A DNA stretch of 64,000 nucleotides from Cordilura impudica. Lineage: Eukaryota > Arthropoda > Insecta > Diptera > Scathophagidae. The notes beneath the pieces are model-generated. The model searched no databases. It saw only the letters and a program-made list of their open reading frames with translations, and was not told the DNA's origin. Positions 33,070-45,289 of the stretch are shown piece by piece (the first letter of the stretch is position 1; every line of letters starts with the position of its first letter). The stretch is from positions 227,625,472-227,689,471 of the forward strand of contig OY821517.1 of the NCBI GenBank assembly GCA_963682025.1. The letters run 5' to 3'. The position numbers and the translations under genes are program-made.

Positions 33070-33506
33070 AGCTGCGTTCACACTATGTGTTTTGCTTGTG
33101 TTTTTCTTATTGTTTGGCAAGACATATGTAAATTTTTCAATTAGAGCAGGTTCTATTTTGGCATGACAACCATATGAAAATACAATATTGCTTGTGGCGA
33201 AAGAAAAACAGAGTAAATTATAAAGATAAATATTGAAAGAAAAATAAATTGTTTAATATTAATTAACAATTAAAAAATATATAAAATATATTACTTTATT
33301 TTTAACAATAACTTTTTGTAAATTCACAAACTAAATCAGCTGTTGTTTACATTTAGAGGTTATGTCATACGGAAATACATATGTACGTTTGATCGCAAAA
33401 ATGATGAATTGTATGTAAAACGCCAATTTTGACACACACGCCGAATTACGTATGGATCGTAAAACTGAATTTACATATGGAAAATACATATAGTGTAAAC
33501 ACACCT
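33070..33506. mobile_element. TTA-flanked MITE (437 bp)
   Basis: Terminal inverted repeats: left 'AGCTGCGTTCACACTATG', right (reverse complement) 'AGGTGTGTTTACACTATATG'. Flanked on both sides by TTA (33067-33069 and 33507-33509), the 3-bp duplication of PIF/Harbinger-type elements. No transposase inside; the open frame 33331-33546 on the minus strand is not credible. Superfamily is a guess from TSD size. Confidence 0.65.
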
Positions 33507-34964
33507 TTAATTGTGTAAATTTTAAATGCACATCTAACCATATCAAAAAGATGAATTATACAGAATTGCAAAAATATTTTTTTTATAATATCTGTATGTT
33601 TTTTATATTATTCTTATGTAATTCTCATGATATTTTTATCTTATTTTTTATATTTTTTTCTTTGTTTTTATGTTATTTTTACATAATTGAAATTGAAAAT
33701 GTACAAATTAAAAACAAATTTTAAAAAAAGTAGTGTAGGGAAAAAAGGGAATTTTTTTCTGAAAAAATCTCCTGGCATCACTAGTACCTATTAAAGAAAA
33801 AAACAATGTAAAAATTCACAAGACAACGCGACGTAGACTTGCTATGTTCAAAAGCTTCCATAAGACTGAATGAAATTGTTGCTTACTTTACTCTTTGGTG
33901 AGTATTTTAATTTTTGTTCGGCTGTATACATATAAGAAGCCGATTAGAGTTCGGTTTACTCGTGCTGCTATGCATATGTTTGTGTGTCAACAAAAATATA
34001 CGATATCCCAGTCATCATTTCGAAGATTGTTTTAACAAAAATTACCTTACTGTGTCTTCTTCGAGCACTTTTGATGATTAAAAACCGATAATCACATGCG
34101 CTATTAAAAAAAGACTAGATAATGATTTGTGTGCTCTCTTAAAAAGTGATTTATATAAAAATTACATTTCATAAGAATCAAAAATGAGTCGAAACTGATC
34201 AGAAAAGCGGATAAAATGGACTCTCAAGAAGATTCGCGGGTAAGGTAATATTTAATCCCAACAAAAGAATATTTTGTGATCAGCAAAAGGGCGCACTTAT
34301 AACTGTTTTAATAGCACATATGAGTCAAAAAGACTCCGCATGATCATTTATTGCATAAAACGCTTAGTGGGATTTTATTCACTATTTGTAGAAACAGGTT
34401 TTTTAAGTAAAACAAATCTGCATACAATTTCAATTCTATTTCGTTCACAATGATACGATCACTTTGTTCACTAGCTACCAGTAAAATAAGAAAATAGTAT
34501 TATAATACAGCGTAATGATGAATTGTACTTCTCAATTAGTTTATTTTTAATGTGCCATAAGAAGTTCGGTTTGTGCTAAGAGAAGCATGAATATATGTTT
34601 CCCAGGGCGAAACATTTGTGTTATGAAAAGCATAAATGCATGTTTCCCAGGGCAAGGCTCGATCATTGCACATTGATTGAGCTGAGCTCCGCGGTTATTC
34701 TTAATGTGGATAACTGTTGAAACAAAATTTTGGGAATGGCGTTTGCCTCCGTCCCGACATTAAATAACAAATTTTAAAAATTTGTTGTAATTAACATCTG
34801 ACAAAGAATAGTATTTTTCTAAACACCAATTTTTTTACAGGGTAAATAAATATTTTATGGTTTACCTACCTACTACTTTTGAATGCAAGTATGCAGGGTT
34901 TATACATGTACTAAAAATACAACTTTTAAAACCATACTCTTTTTTCAACTCTAAAAATTTCAGA
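33507..34964. other. AT-rich stretch with a ~57-bp duplication
   Basis: No recognised gene. At 34580-34655 a unit containing 'ATGTTTCCCAGGGC' occurs twice. A short open frame after ATG at 34216 (MDSQEDSR) is followed by GTAAGG and could be a tiny first exon, but nothing supports it. The region separates the MITE from the Helentron 5' half at 34965. Confidence 0.35.
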
Positions 34965-35782
34965 ATATTGTAAAAATAAAATAAAATACCGATTTATTTT
35001 AATATGCGCTTATTATGGATATACATATACATAATATATGAATATTATTTATAGTATTTTGATATTGGCAACAGTAGTATGTATCAATTTGTAACATTTT
35101 GCGATGTTATAAAAATCGCAGAATATTGATATTGATTTTATATAGTTTCCTCTATTAATTAATTAACTTAAATATTACACCAAAAAATATTGATATTGAT
35201 GAATTTTTATATTATTAACACAACGACCACAAAAACAACATGCACAGCTATGACAAAATACAAAATTTAGGAAAACAATATAGGAAAACGTCATATTTTT
35301 TTTTACCTTTTCAGTGATTTCTCGGCACCTATGAAACCTATTGTCATGATTTAAAAACAGGAACCTTCTCATGATGTTAGTGAATCATTCTCACTAAAAA
35401 CAAGTACCCTATCTGCCCTATTGAGGGCGTTATCACAAGAACACATATTCAAATCATATTTTCTCATGACTTTTTTTAATTCTTCGCTCAATTCTCGGGA
35501 CCAGATTAACCGATTTTAAATAGCAAACTTCTCAGGATGTTAGTGAATCATTTTTTATACCAACGAGCACCCTAGCTATCCGATTGAAGCCGTCATCGTG
35601 ATTTCCACAGACGGACAGACGGACAGCCGGACAGACGGACATCGCTATATCAACTTCGCTTGTTATAAGGATCACAAATATATATATTTTATGGGGTCCA
35701 GAATTTTTTTTCTAATTATTACAAATGGAATGACAAACTTATATATACCCTCTGCACACTGGAGTGGAGGGTATAAAAATAA
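34965..35782 (-). mobile_element. Helentron-like element A3, 5' half
   Basis: Minus strand; its 5' end is at 35782 ('TTTATACCCTCCACTCCAGT' in element sense). GTCY microsatellite at 35610-35640, 'CGATTGAAGCCGTCATCGTG' and the A-family landmarks follow to about 34965 ('AAAATACCGATTTATTTTAA'). With C2 (29722-30804) it is probably one A-family element interrupted by C3, hAT and MITE. No target duplication is seen at the outer junctions with Gy2. Confidence 0.75.
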
Positions 35783-36072
35783 ATAACAAAACAAAAATAG
35801 TACATAAGAATTTATTGAAAAAATACAATAAGAACAAATGAATGGAAATATAAGAATATTTGAAAATAAACAAATTTTGAAAATTGGAAAATATAAATTT
35901 TGTATAAGAAAATTACAATTATAAATGGATATTTAGATAATAAAATTTTTTTTTATAAACAAATAATAACTTTAAGACATTTAATTATATTTCACACTAT
36001 GCACCGATTATATTGTTAAAAAATCATCCAAATTTATAAATAAAATTGTATGATTTTCTTGAACGGGGAGGG
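35783..36072 (+). other. End of Gy2 integrase, 3' non-coding part and polypurine tract
   Basis: The first ~60 bases give the end of the integrase frame ('NNKTKIVHKNLLKKY', stop near 35842). Then AT-rich non-coding sequence. 'GAACGGGGAGGG' at 36061-36072 is the polypurine tract right before the 3' LTR. Confidence 0.75.
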
Positions 36073-36598
36073 TGTAGTATACTCGTGAACAGAGGGTCAA
36101 CTGTAAACCCAAATCAATGATTCACAAGTATACAAATAAATATGTACATTCATGGTGACGATTGATCTGGGTTTGCAATGTATGTGTTTGTATGTTTGCA
36201 TGTCAAAAGAATGTAGAACGCAAACGAGTATATTGTAAACAAAAGTTTAATGACATATTTTAAGTATCACCAATTTGTGTAACATTACACCAAATTGGGA
36301 ATGATCGATTTACATTTTTTATTTTTAGTGACGATTTGACGAACTGACCTTTTGACGAAAGAGAACGTACTCAATGAGTGTACGTACATGAATGTGCATG
36401 AGTAATTTTAAGATTGAGTAAATTTTATTCAAACCTAGTAATAGTAAATTAATATATAAGTTTTTACAATTTTAAAATAAAGTCAGTCTTAATCTAGAGA
36501 CAGAAAACAAAACAGCTCCAGTCTTTGAATCAAAATAGAAACCTGTGACTCTCCTACTTTCCTTCATTAAATGACGATACTGCTGTTCTTTCACCATA
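36073..36598 (+). repeat. 3' LTR of Gy2 (526 bp)
   Basis: Begins 'TGTAGTATACTCGTGAACAG' after the polypurine tract and ends 'TTCTTTCACCATA'. Followed by CTGG, the target duplication, and the resumed Helentron A2. Confidence 0.9.
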
Positions 36599-38942
36599 CT
36601 GGTAGAAAATTTTAAAAGTTTCCATTGTTTTGGCATCACTAAAAAAATTTGTTAGATCATTTCTGTTATTACCACGAGCCTGCCTGCAAAATTTCAGATC
36701 GAGTGGGTCACGGGAAAGGGGTTAAATCGATCCAAAATTTTTTCGACAAGCAGACACTACTAGTTAATATATGTATAGGGAGTAAAAAAAAAAACAATGT
36801 AAATTTAGCAAAAAAAAATTTTATGTATAAATTTATTTAAAGAGAAAAACACAAAAATAACGTTTGATGTTGTATTTTTTGTATGTAATATTTACATATA
36901 CATACATGAACATATTAAATAATACAAATAATATACATATATTATATATATGTATATCCATAACAACTGCATGTTAGAAATAAATCGGTATATTATTTTA
37001 TTAACATAAAATTCTGCAATACTTTGTTGTGGGCAAAATACATTTCTTTTGCATTAAGAGAGTGTAACTTCATTTTGCTCAGCGTGGCTATGCCACAGTA
37101 GATGGCTCCACAATTTTTGTTTGTTCTAATTAGCTTTGCAATAGTTATTTCTATTTTAACATGAATGTTAATGTTTTCAACTAGATATCATACAGAACAA
37201 TGTTAAAGGTATACACTGGCTGGTCTTTTATTTCATACGTTTTTTCATTATTCTTTTACAATGAACAAGTTTGGCATATTAACTTTTTGTTGTCTTTACA
37301 AAATAGAGTTACCGAGTTCATCAATGAGTTTTTTGCTTTCAAAATAGTTCTACATAGTTATATAGAATTACTATTCTGCTTTACATACAAAATATCTGAT
37401 TGCGCTTACATCTAATTTTTAAAAATTGTTTATAATTACTAAAGCATTATTATTCACATAAACACAAAATTGCACTTTTTAAATTTTCCATTCAAATTTA
37501 AGAAAATATCAATTCTAAAAACTAGAATTAAAAATTTCCAATTATAAATTGCAATTAACTGAATTTCAGAAAATCATATCAAAACGTCGCAAATTATAAT
37601 TTTAAATTTAGAAGACATCAATTGCATCTTTAATATATAAATTTTATTCGTTAAACACAAATTGAAATTCCAAAAAAAAAAACACCAAATACCTATGTTT
37701 ACATTTAAAAAATTTTTAAATTTAAAAAAAATATTGACATTCAGGAGAAATTAATAGTTTTTCAGTACCGCGATTCAGTAACTTCTTTTAACGATAGTCG
37801 AATCGTTAAAAAAAAGAAAATAGCAAAATTATCAGTAAAATTTTTAAACGATATTCGCTATTGTTAAAGTCAGCTGTTGTTGTTATCTAAACGACAACCA
37901 TTTTTGTGTTGTTTATTCAATCGATAAAAACTTAAATTTTTAGGTTGAAATGTCATCATACATAAATAAAAATCATAAAATAGTGACAATATTTTGCTTT
38001 TATTAAAAAAACTTTTTTATATAAATAAAAAAATTAAATAGCATATTCAATTCATTACTTCATTTTCAAATAAATACACAGAAATATTAGTAAAAAATAA
38101 AGATATTAAACATAAACATAAAATCATCCTGTCAAACACAAAGTAATTTGTTTTTTCTATTCTTCTTTGTGTTTTTCGCTTATTTTGATAGAGATGCCAC
38201 TCGTTTACAATTTAAATAAATAGAAAAATAGATTTGTCGACTGTCGTTAAGATGTATGTACTTAGTGAATCACTTAATCCTTAGTGCAAACAACAATAGC
38301 TGTCGACATATTTTGCGATTGTCGGATCGTTGAAATTTACAGAATCGGAATTGCGAACATAAAAATTGTTACATAAATAAACGCAATTTGATGAGAATGT
38401 TATTTATATATAAATTTTCACAATTTTTTTTGGATGAATATTTTAAGTTTTTCGGAAAATAAAGAAATTATTTTATTTAATATGTTTGGGACATTTGGTT
38501 TTTTGCGTTTGGCATCCCTAATTTGATTATTTATTATTATAAATTTATTCTCTATGTTTTTCAAATATGGCAATATTTTAATAAAACAGTTGAGAGAGCT
38601 TTTTTTGGTTATTAATTTGTTACCCCATCCGACCTATGTATGTGGCCGCAATGAAAAAATATTTCGCCAGTTAAAAGAAACTATACAGCCATCTCCAATT
38701 AGCACGAATTTATGCATGTAGCCACCCTACACAACCATTACCTTTGCAATGGAGGTTAGGGCGAGCTATTTAATTAGCAAAAACTAAATTAAACGAGAAG
38801 TTATGTCATATAACCGGAAACGCATGCATATAGGAAACGCATGCATACTTTTCCAATATTTTGTTTACATTTATTATCAATACTCAAACCGAGGTGGAGG
38901 GTATCAAAGATTCGGCACAGCCGAATTTAACATTCTTACTTG
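36599..38942 (+). mobile_element. Helentron-like element A2, 3' part
   Basis: Continues A2 after Gy2. Non-coding, AT-rich. Ends with a hairpin 'ATTCGGC ACA GCCGAAT' at 38910-38926 and 'CATTCTTACTTG' at 38942, followed by TTTT. The mirrored copy 47604-43677 covers 36880 onward at good similarity. Short open frames inside are not genes. Confidence 0.85.
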
Positions 38943-40089
38943 TTTTTAATAATTAATATAATTTCGAACATAATGAAAATCCAGATAAGTTCCGAGTCCA
39001 AATGGTCATAGTTTAATTGAAATACAATATGCTTAAAATTTTAGAGAAGATTAACTGAATTTTTTTTGGTTTTTTTTAATTAATTAGAAATATTAGGAAG
39101 AAATTTTATTATAATAAGAAATTTTATAATAAACAAAGATTTTTGAATTAAAATTTGAATTATGACGATTAGGAAAATATGAGAACAGAATAATTATAAT
39201 TACTATATAGATTGACGGACCACCAAAATTTGTGTTATATTTGGATAGAAAAATGAACCGAAAATATGTAATAAACTGTTTAACATACTTCCAAATGCAA
39301 TGTAATATTTGGCCTTTTTGTTAAGGTGTAGTTAGACAGTGCTTTGCATAAGTTAACATTAAGTTAACCTTAATATTAACTACAGGTTTGGTCACAAGAT
39401 GAAGCAGTACGCACGTGCTCGGCAAGCTAGCTAGTTCGGGAGTTAGGGGCAGGGATCTTGCTCCTCTGACTGACCTTACCCCTTACAAAAAAATTTAGCT
39501 CACGTGCGCTTTAGGATGCCCTTATACTTAATAAAAAAAAATACAAAAATATTATGATGTTAAAGCTATTGGCGTCTATACCCTCCCATCCTATGGTTTC
39601 TCTAGTGGTTGTTATGTTTTAATGAAAAACCCCGAATACACTTTACTTAACCTCAGACCTTTTTGAAGCTCTACATCAATTCAATACTAATTCATTATTA
39701 AATTCAATTACATAACTTTATTTACAATTAAGAAAGCTTTATACATAAAATACATTTTTATCTCAAAAAAAAGACTTTGATTTCAATTATGTGCTATGTA
39801 GGGTTAAAAAAAACAATACTAACTAACAATCAATACATGAGGGTCATAATATTCTTGTTTTAGTTATATTACCAAATAAAATTTCATAATATTGTTTAAA
39901 GAAATTTGAAAATGTACCAATAAACTATTTAGATGCTTAAGTATGAAAATTAAACGATAAACACTTACACATAAGACCGATTCCAACGCCGCTGCGCGCC
40001 GCACAAAGGCCTTCCGCTTAGTTGTTGGTGGTAGTCTTTGCTAACCATGATATACAACATAACCGTTTCTCGCTTTGTTGCCTTACCTA
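38943..40089. other. Intergenic stretch, nothing recognised
   Basis: AT-rich, with two less AT-rich patches: 39395-39530 and 39975-40080 (the latter with 'CGCTGCGCGCCGCACAAAGG'). Neither gives a convincing frame or RNA gene. May be unique host DNA. Confidence 0.4.
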
Positions 40090-41297
40090 CAGTGTTACCA
40101 TTTTAGCATTTTAGTTGCTAGATTTAGCAACTTTTTTTTCCGTTTAGCATCCAAAATTTATGAAAAGATGCTAGATGCTAGCTTAGCATCTTTTATTAAT
40201 AAAACGTTGCTTTTAGCATCTTTTTTTAAATTTTTTTTCATTATTTTTTAATATATATAATTTTAATTTTAATGGTATTGATATGTTTTAATTTCTCAAA
40301 GTGTAATAAGAGAATTTTGTGTACTACTCTTTTTACCACTCTGCTCGTTTATTTCAACAAGTATAACAAAATATTTTGAAATGGAAGAATGTAAACACCA
40401 ACAACAGTTTTTAATGAATTATAAAGTCGGTTGCCAAAAAATATTATTGTATTAAAAAATGACAAAATTTTCAATACAAAACACATTAAACCGGGTAAAA
40501 GAACCGATAACCAATATATTAGAAGAGTTTAAATTTATCATCTGAAACAGAAAAAATTCAAATCCAATGGAGTTATATCACAGAATAATATTGGGATACA
40601 AAACTCTTTATGGATTGAACTTAACAAAAATTCTATTGGCGAAAATCCATGTAAAGAGTTATAAATATTTGTATTGTCTTTATTAGTTTTGTCTTTCTCA
40701 AAAGCCGAAGTTGAACGTTTGTTTAATTTAATGGCATTAGTTAAAAGCAGTCTTTGAAAAGAATAAAATCCGAGTTGTTATGTTCTGGAATACGTATAAA
40801 AGAAGGTTTGAAATTGAAAAATGGGTGCTGGTACACTTACAATATACCGAGTGATGTCGTTCATCAATGCCGTTCGTCAGAAAAATATCAGAGCCAAGAA
40901 GAACTTGAAGACATCACAGAAATATTAGATTCCATAAACCGATTATTGTAATATAATCGTATTTTTCGATAATGTAAATTCTGTTGTATTTGAAATAAAA
41001 AAAAATCGCTCTAAAATTAAAAATATGTAACATAAAATTAAAAAAACTCAATTTGATGTTGAAAAAAATGACAGATGAAATCCAAAATGATTTTAATTAT
41101 AATTTAAAAAATATAAATCGAAACTTATGTTTTATATTAATTTTTCGATTTAAAAACCAAAGTATTAAATTTTTCAATATAAATGTAATGAAATTTAAAA
41201 AAAAAAATTTTTGCATCTTTTTTTTTGACTCCAGTACGTTTTAGCATCTTTTTTTTGCAATTTAGCATCTTTACAATTTCAAATTATGGCAACACTG
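40090..41297 (+). mobile_element. Short non-autonomous hAT element, copy 2
   Basis: 1208-bp element with ends 'CAGTGTTACCA' at 40090 and 'TGGCAACACTG' ending at 41297, and a perfect 8-bp target duplication CTTACCTA (40082-40089 and 41298-41305). Repeated 'TTTAGCATC' motifs lie near both ends (subterminal repeats). It matches the copy at 31824-33008. Contains a hAT C-terminal transposase piece but no N-terminal part or most of the catalytic core. Confidence 0.92.
40660..40951 (+). pseudogene. hAT transposase C-terminal dimerisation domain remnant
   Basis: Reads 'LSFSKAEVERLFNLMALVKSSL', then after a one-base frameshift near 40752 'KRIKSELLCSGIRIKEGL', the hallmark ER-F-L-N-KSSLRNR pattern of the hAT C-terminal domain (Dimer_Tnp_hAT), followed by ~45 more residues to a stop at 40951. 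This domain mediates transposase multimerisation. Only this C-terminal part is left, and it is frameshifted, so no active protein is made. Confidence 0.75.
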
Positions 41298-43405
41298 CTT
41301 ACCTATACTAGTTTGATAACTATTATAACAATTATGGCATAAAGAGCTGTATGCAGCTTGTTAAGGAATCTTAGCAGAAAATTTTCATATATTTCTTAAA
41401 GAAAAAAAAGCACAAAAGTACCTTTCAGTGCAACAGAAGCAATCAGCTGTTTTCTGCCAATTATTAAGAATTGTGAAATTGAAATTGAAAACAACCATGT
41501 TTGCAACTGGAAAAGAACTTCTAATTTTTTAAGCTTATTACATTTTGTTTATGCTTACCTCTCCTGTCAAAATTCCGTTCAGAAAGAACGAAAAATTTGA
41601 TATTCCTGCTCGAAGCCTGGGTTGCCTAACTTAATTTTCATCAAAAAAAGTAGTAAAAACAATACTACTTTTTTAAAAAGCTGCAGACTAACAACAGAAG
41701 TTTTTGATTCCTTAGCAAGCTGCGTACAGCTCTTAAGTGAAAAAAATTTAATTTTATAGTTAAATGTATTTAACAATAAAACAAATGTATTTAACAAACA
41801 TGTATTTATATAGAATTTAAACTGAATATAGATTTACTGAAATGTAGAATTTTATGAAATAAATTGTAGGTATATTATACATGTTTGAATAAAAAAAGGT
41901 TATTATAATTGTTAGATTACATGATTCTACATGAATAAGGAATAACGTTCATAATAATTTTCGACTTTACTATCGAAGACAACTTGCAGTCAAAAAAAGG
42001 TGGTTTGTTGTTTGAAGCCTGTATATAACCGCAACGCTTACATGTATCCTGGTGAATATGTATATAACAATCAAGGTTCATGTGGAGACTTTTACACAAT
42101 TGTATGTCCAGTCATTTGGAAACTGCAGGCATAGATCTTATGGTATGGTACAACTTACGAATAAAGACATCTGATTCCTGGTCGATCCGCTCTTGTGGAG
42201 GTTGGTGTGAGGATGAAAATTCAGCTTGTTTCCATAGGATTTTCTTAGCAGGTGTAATCAGAATTGTCGAAAAATCCATCCAGTATTACGTACTTTAAAA
42301 ATTCTTGATGCATTATATTATTTTCAATGGTATATGTCAAAGAAATGTATACGCTAAAGACACCGATTTTTATTCTTCCTTTACTTTTCTTTATTTTTAC
42401 GATCAGACAAAAATTTTATTTTTTTCAATTAACAGAAAAGCATGTTTGTTATTTTTCAATCTTCAATATCACTTTTCTTATTCAAACGTTCTGTTATCTT
42501 GCTGGTCCAAATTAAAAAGAACTACCAACCTCACATTAAATTTTTGCCAAACCTCTCAAAAATAGCTTTTCTAGTCTCCAAAAAGAAAAAGAACACAAGC
42601 GCTTTCTTGAAACAGTTAGAAATGTTGTAGCTCTATCTCTTTCTCTCTCACAATCTTCTCGTATTTCAGGTGCCATTAACATACTTAAATAAGTATTGAC
42701 CAAAACGTAACATAAAAAAAATAAGAAAACTAGTATGACCACTAAAGGGCATAAATTGTCATAGTGATGGCCCTTAATGTGTTAACGATGAGTAGAGGGA
42801 TTTTTTTTTCTTTTTTTTTACTAGTTAGAATTTAAAGTAAAAGGGAATTATTGTTAAGCTGTACGAAAGGTAACAACTAAACTTTTATAACAATTAATAT
42901 CAACGTTATTAATAACTGACATACATATAAGTGCACTAGATAAGTATTCGTAAAAAAATCGAAAGGGAACTTTTATAAATAAAATTTATATTTATTTGAG
43001 TTTATAAGCAAAAAAAAAAAAAAAAAATGGTAAGTTACTTAAATATTGAAGTTTCATGCTTATTTTTCAAAAAAAAAATTGACATTACAGCAATTCAGTT
43101 CTTTTTCTGTAAAAAGTTTTTTTTTTTTAAATTTTAATACATATCTATTATAGATAAATGTTTGAACATGGACGGAAAAGTATCAAAATTGTAGACCCAA
43201 CGGCTAACGTATTAAATGAGGTGAGGGTGGAAATTGAGTCACCCAATTTTATTACATTCTCATGATATTCCTTTTAGCCACCCAACAGTTAACCAAATTA
43301 TATCAACTACATAAAAGGTCTATCAGAAAAAATTATGTGAGAACCATTTCCCTATGTAAGCGACTCGACCAAGTTTAAAAAGTTATAGGTAATGACTGAC
43401 ACCCA
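41298..43405. other. AT-rich stretch with a 29-bp inverted repeat
   Basis: An inverted repeat (41341-41369 and 41706-41734, about 27 of 29 matches, containing 'AAGAGCTGTATGCAGCTTG') encloses ~340 bp, so a MITE is possible. 41990-42300 contains short open frames in several registers without known similarity. About 42960-43030 has a TATA-like motif and an A-run; part of 42780-43390 may be the LTR and leader of Gy3, but I cannot place its ends. Confidence 0.4.
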
Positions 43406-43676
43406 ATGGACTGGTCACAAATAATTGCGAGAGCTAGGAATATTAAGAAAAATTTCGACAAGTCCTATAAATGCTTAAATAATGACAGACCGACAAAACC
43501 AGAGGCATTTTATAAGCACCTTCAAGTTTTATTAGATAAACTCGAGAAAATAAGAGCATTAATGAATGTAAATTACTCGAGGCTAACTTCGGCCCATAAG
43601 ATAGCAGCCGAAGCCTTTTTCCAGAATACTAGAGAGCAACTAATATCAGTTGCAGTGAGGAAAAATTTAGAGGTAA
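43406..43676 (+). pseudogene. N-terminal gag of a third Gypsy element (Gy3), truncated
   Basis: Open frame from ATG 43406: a mostly helical, Lys-rich protein ('ARARNIKKNFDKSYKCLNN', 'FYKHLQVLLDKLEKIRALM'), which resembles the N-terminal part of gag of mdg1/412-type Gypsy elements. It runs without a stop into the Helentron inserted at 43677, so the rest of the element is cut off here. Assignment rests on pattern only; another short helical protein cannot be excluded. Confidence 0.45.
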
Positions 43677-44453
43677 CAAGTAAGAATGTTAAATTCGGCT
43701 GTGCCGAATCTTTGATACCCTCCACCTCGGTTTGAGTATTGATAATAAATGTAAACAAAATATTGGAAAAATATGCATGCGTTTCCTATATGCATGCGTT
43801 TCCGGTTATATGACATAACTTCTCGTTTAATTTAGTTTTTGCTAATTAAATAGCTCGCCCTAACCTCCATTGCAAAGGCAATGGTTGTGTAGGGTGGCTA
43901 CATGCATTAAATCATGCTAATTGGAGATGGCTGTATAGTTTCTTTTAACTGGCGAAATATTTTTTCATTGCGGCCATATACATAGGTCGGATTGGGTAAC
44001 AAAATAATAACCAAAAAAAAGCTCTCTCAACTTTTTTATTAAAATATTGCCATATATGGAAAACATAGAGAATAAATTTATAATAATAAATAATCAAATT
44101 AGGGATGCCAAACGCAAAAACCAAATGTCCCAAACATCTTTATTTTCTGAAACACTTCAAATATTCATCAAAAAAAAAAATGTGAAAATTTATATATAAA
44201 TAACTTTCTCATCAAATTGCGTTTATTTATGTAACAATTTTTATGTTCGCAATTCTTAAATATCATTTGAGGTTTTCTAAAATTCATTGAATTTAAATTA
44301 ATGTTTTCTGTAGTCCAATTCTGTAAATTTCAACGATCCGACAGCCGCAAAAAATATCGACAGCTATTGTTGTTTTTATATAAATAAAAAAATTAAATAG
44401 CATATTCAATTCATTATATCATTTTCAAGTAAATAAACAGAAATATTAGTAAA

Positions 44454-45229
44454 CAAGTAAGAAAATTATAGTCTGTCTAGACCGACTATACGATACCTTA
44501 TACCATGCGGTTAGAGACCCTATCTCTCAGGCCTAACTAACTGGATATAGAAAATAAGCATAAACCAAATTTGAGTGGGATTTTTATTAATTTTTTTTTG
44601 CTGCAGATATGAAAAAGTTCATATCGGATCTATATCTATATGGGGCCTAGGCCCAAAGATGGGCCGATCCTGACCATGTTTGGTAAAATATACACAAACA
44701 AAATTTGAGAAGAATCAGTGCAATATTTTTGTTTTTTGATAGATTTAAGTGAAGATCGGGAAGCAGCTCAATATGGGGCCTATGGCTAAGAGTTGTCCCA
44801 TAGGGATCATTTTTGTACTGCTGATTAATGGATGTAATAAACACATACAAACCCAACTTGACTAAGATTTATATGATAATTTGGATCTTATGGCAATTTA
44901 TGTTGATTTCATAGAGGTCATTTGTATGGGGGCTAGGTCTGAACATGCACCGATTCTCACTAATTTCAACAGCGTTCATCCCATGACCGATAAAAGCTTA
45001 TAAACCAAATTTCATCAAAATATATTCATATTTGCGACCTGTAGTTTGATTACAAAATTTACATGGACACACAGACGGACGGACGGACGGACATCGTTAA
45101 ATCGAATCAGTTAGTGATTCTGATTCGATCGGTATAATAAACGATGGGTCTAGGTCAAATATTTTTGGTAGTTACAAAGAGCAGCACAAAGTCATTATAC
45201 CCAAACCACAAAGTGGTATAGGGTATAAA
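44454..45229 (-). mobile_element. Helentron-like family B, copy B2
   Basis: 776 bp. In element sense it starts 'TTTATACCCTATACCAC', has the GTCC microsatellite near 45075-45100, and ends with an imperfect hairpin ('TAGTCGGTCTAGACAGACTA') plus 'TTTTCTTACTTG'. A2 holds the empty site ('AATATTAGTAAAAAATAAAG' near 38085), showing insertion without target duplication. Confidence 0.85.
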
Positions 45230-45289
45230 AAATAGAGATATTAAACATAAACATAAAATCATCCTGTCAATCACGAAGCAATTTGTTTT

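Larger units (their letters stand above)
26510..36598 (+). mobile_element. Complete but internally deleted Ty3/Gypsy element Gy2
   Basis: Two LTRs of 526 bp each (26510-27035, 36073-36598) differ at three positions by my direct comparison. The flanking 4-bp duplication is CTGG (26506-26509 and 36599-36602), and the unoccupied site is visible in A1 ('CTCTGGTAGAAAA' near 22740). Inside: primer site, leader, a small membrane ORF, a gag piece, and an integrase fused directly to it; protease, RT and RNase H are absent. The integrase is split by a nested 6.06-kb insertion (29722-35782). It could only move with help in trans. Confidence 0.9.

Noticed and set aside
34216..34245. ATG plus eight codons followed by GTAAGG as a first exon
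   Set aside because: Too short, no downstream exon or homology visible.
36073..36598. Solo LTR
   Set aside because: It is preceded by a polypurine tract and the end of the integrase frame, and the matching 5' LTR with the CTGG duplication is at 26510, so it is the 3' LTR of Gy2.
39395..40060. tRNA or other RNA gene in the GC-richer patches
   Set aside because: No A-box/B-box pair or cloverleaf could be formed by eye.
41917..42298. Possible secreted Cys-containing protein
   Set aside because: Only short frames in different registers, several stops, no family pattern recognised.
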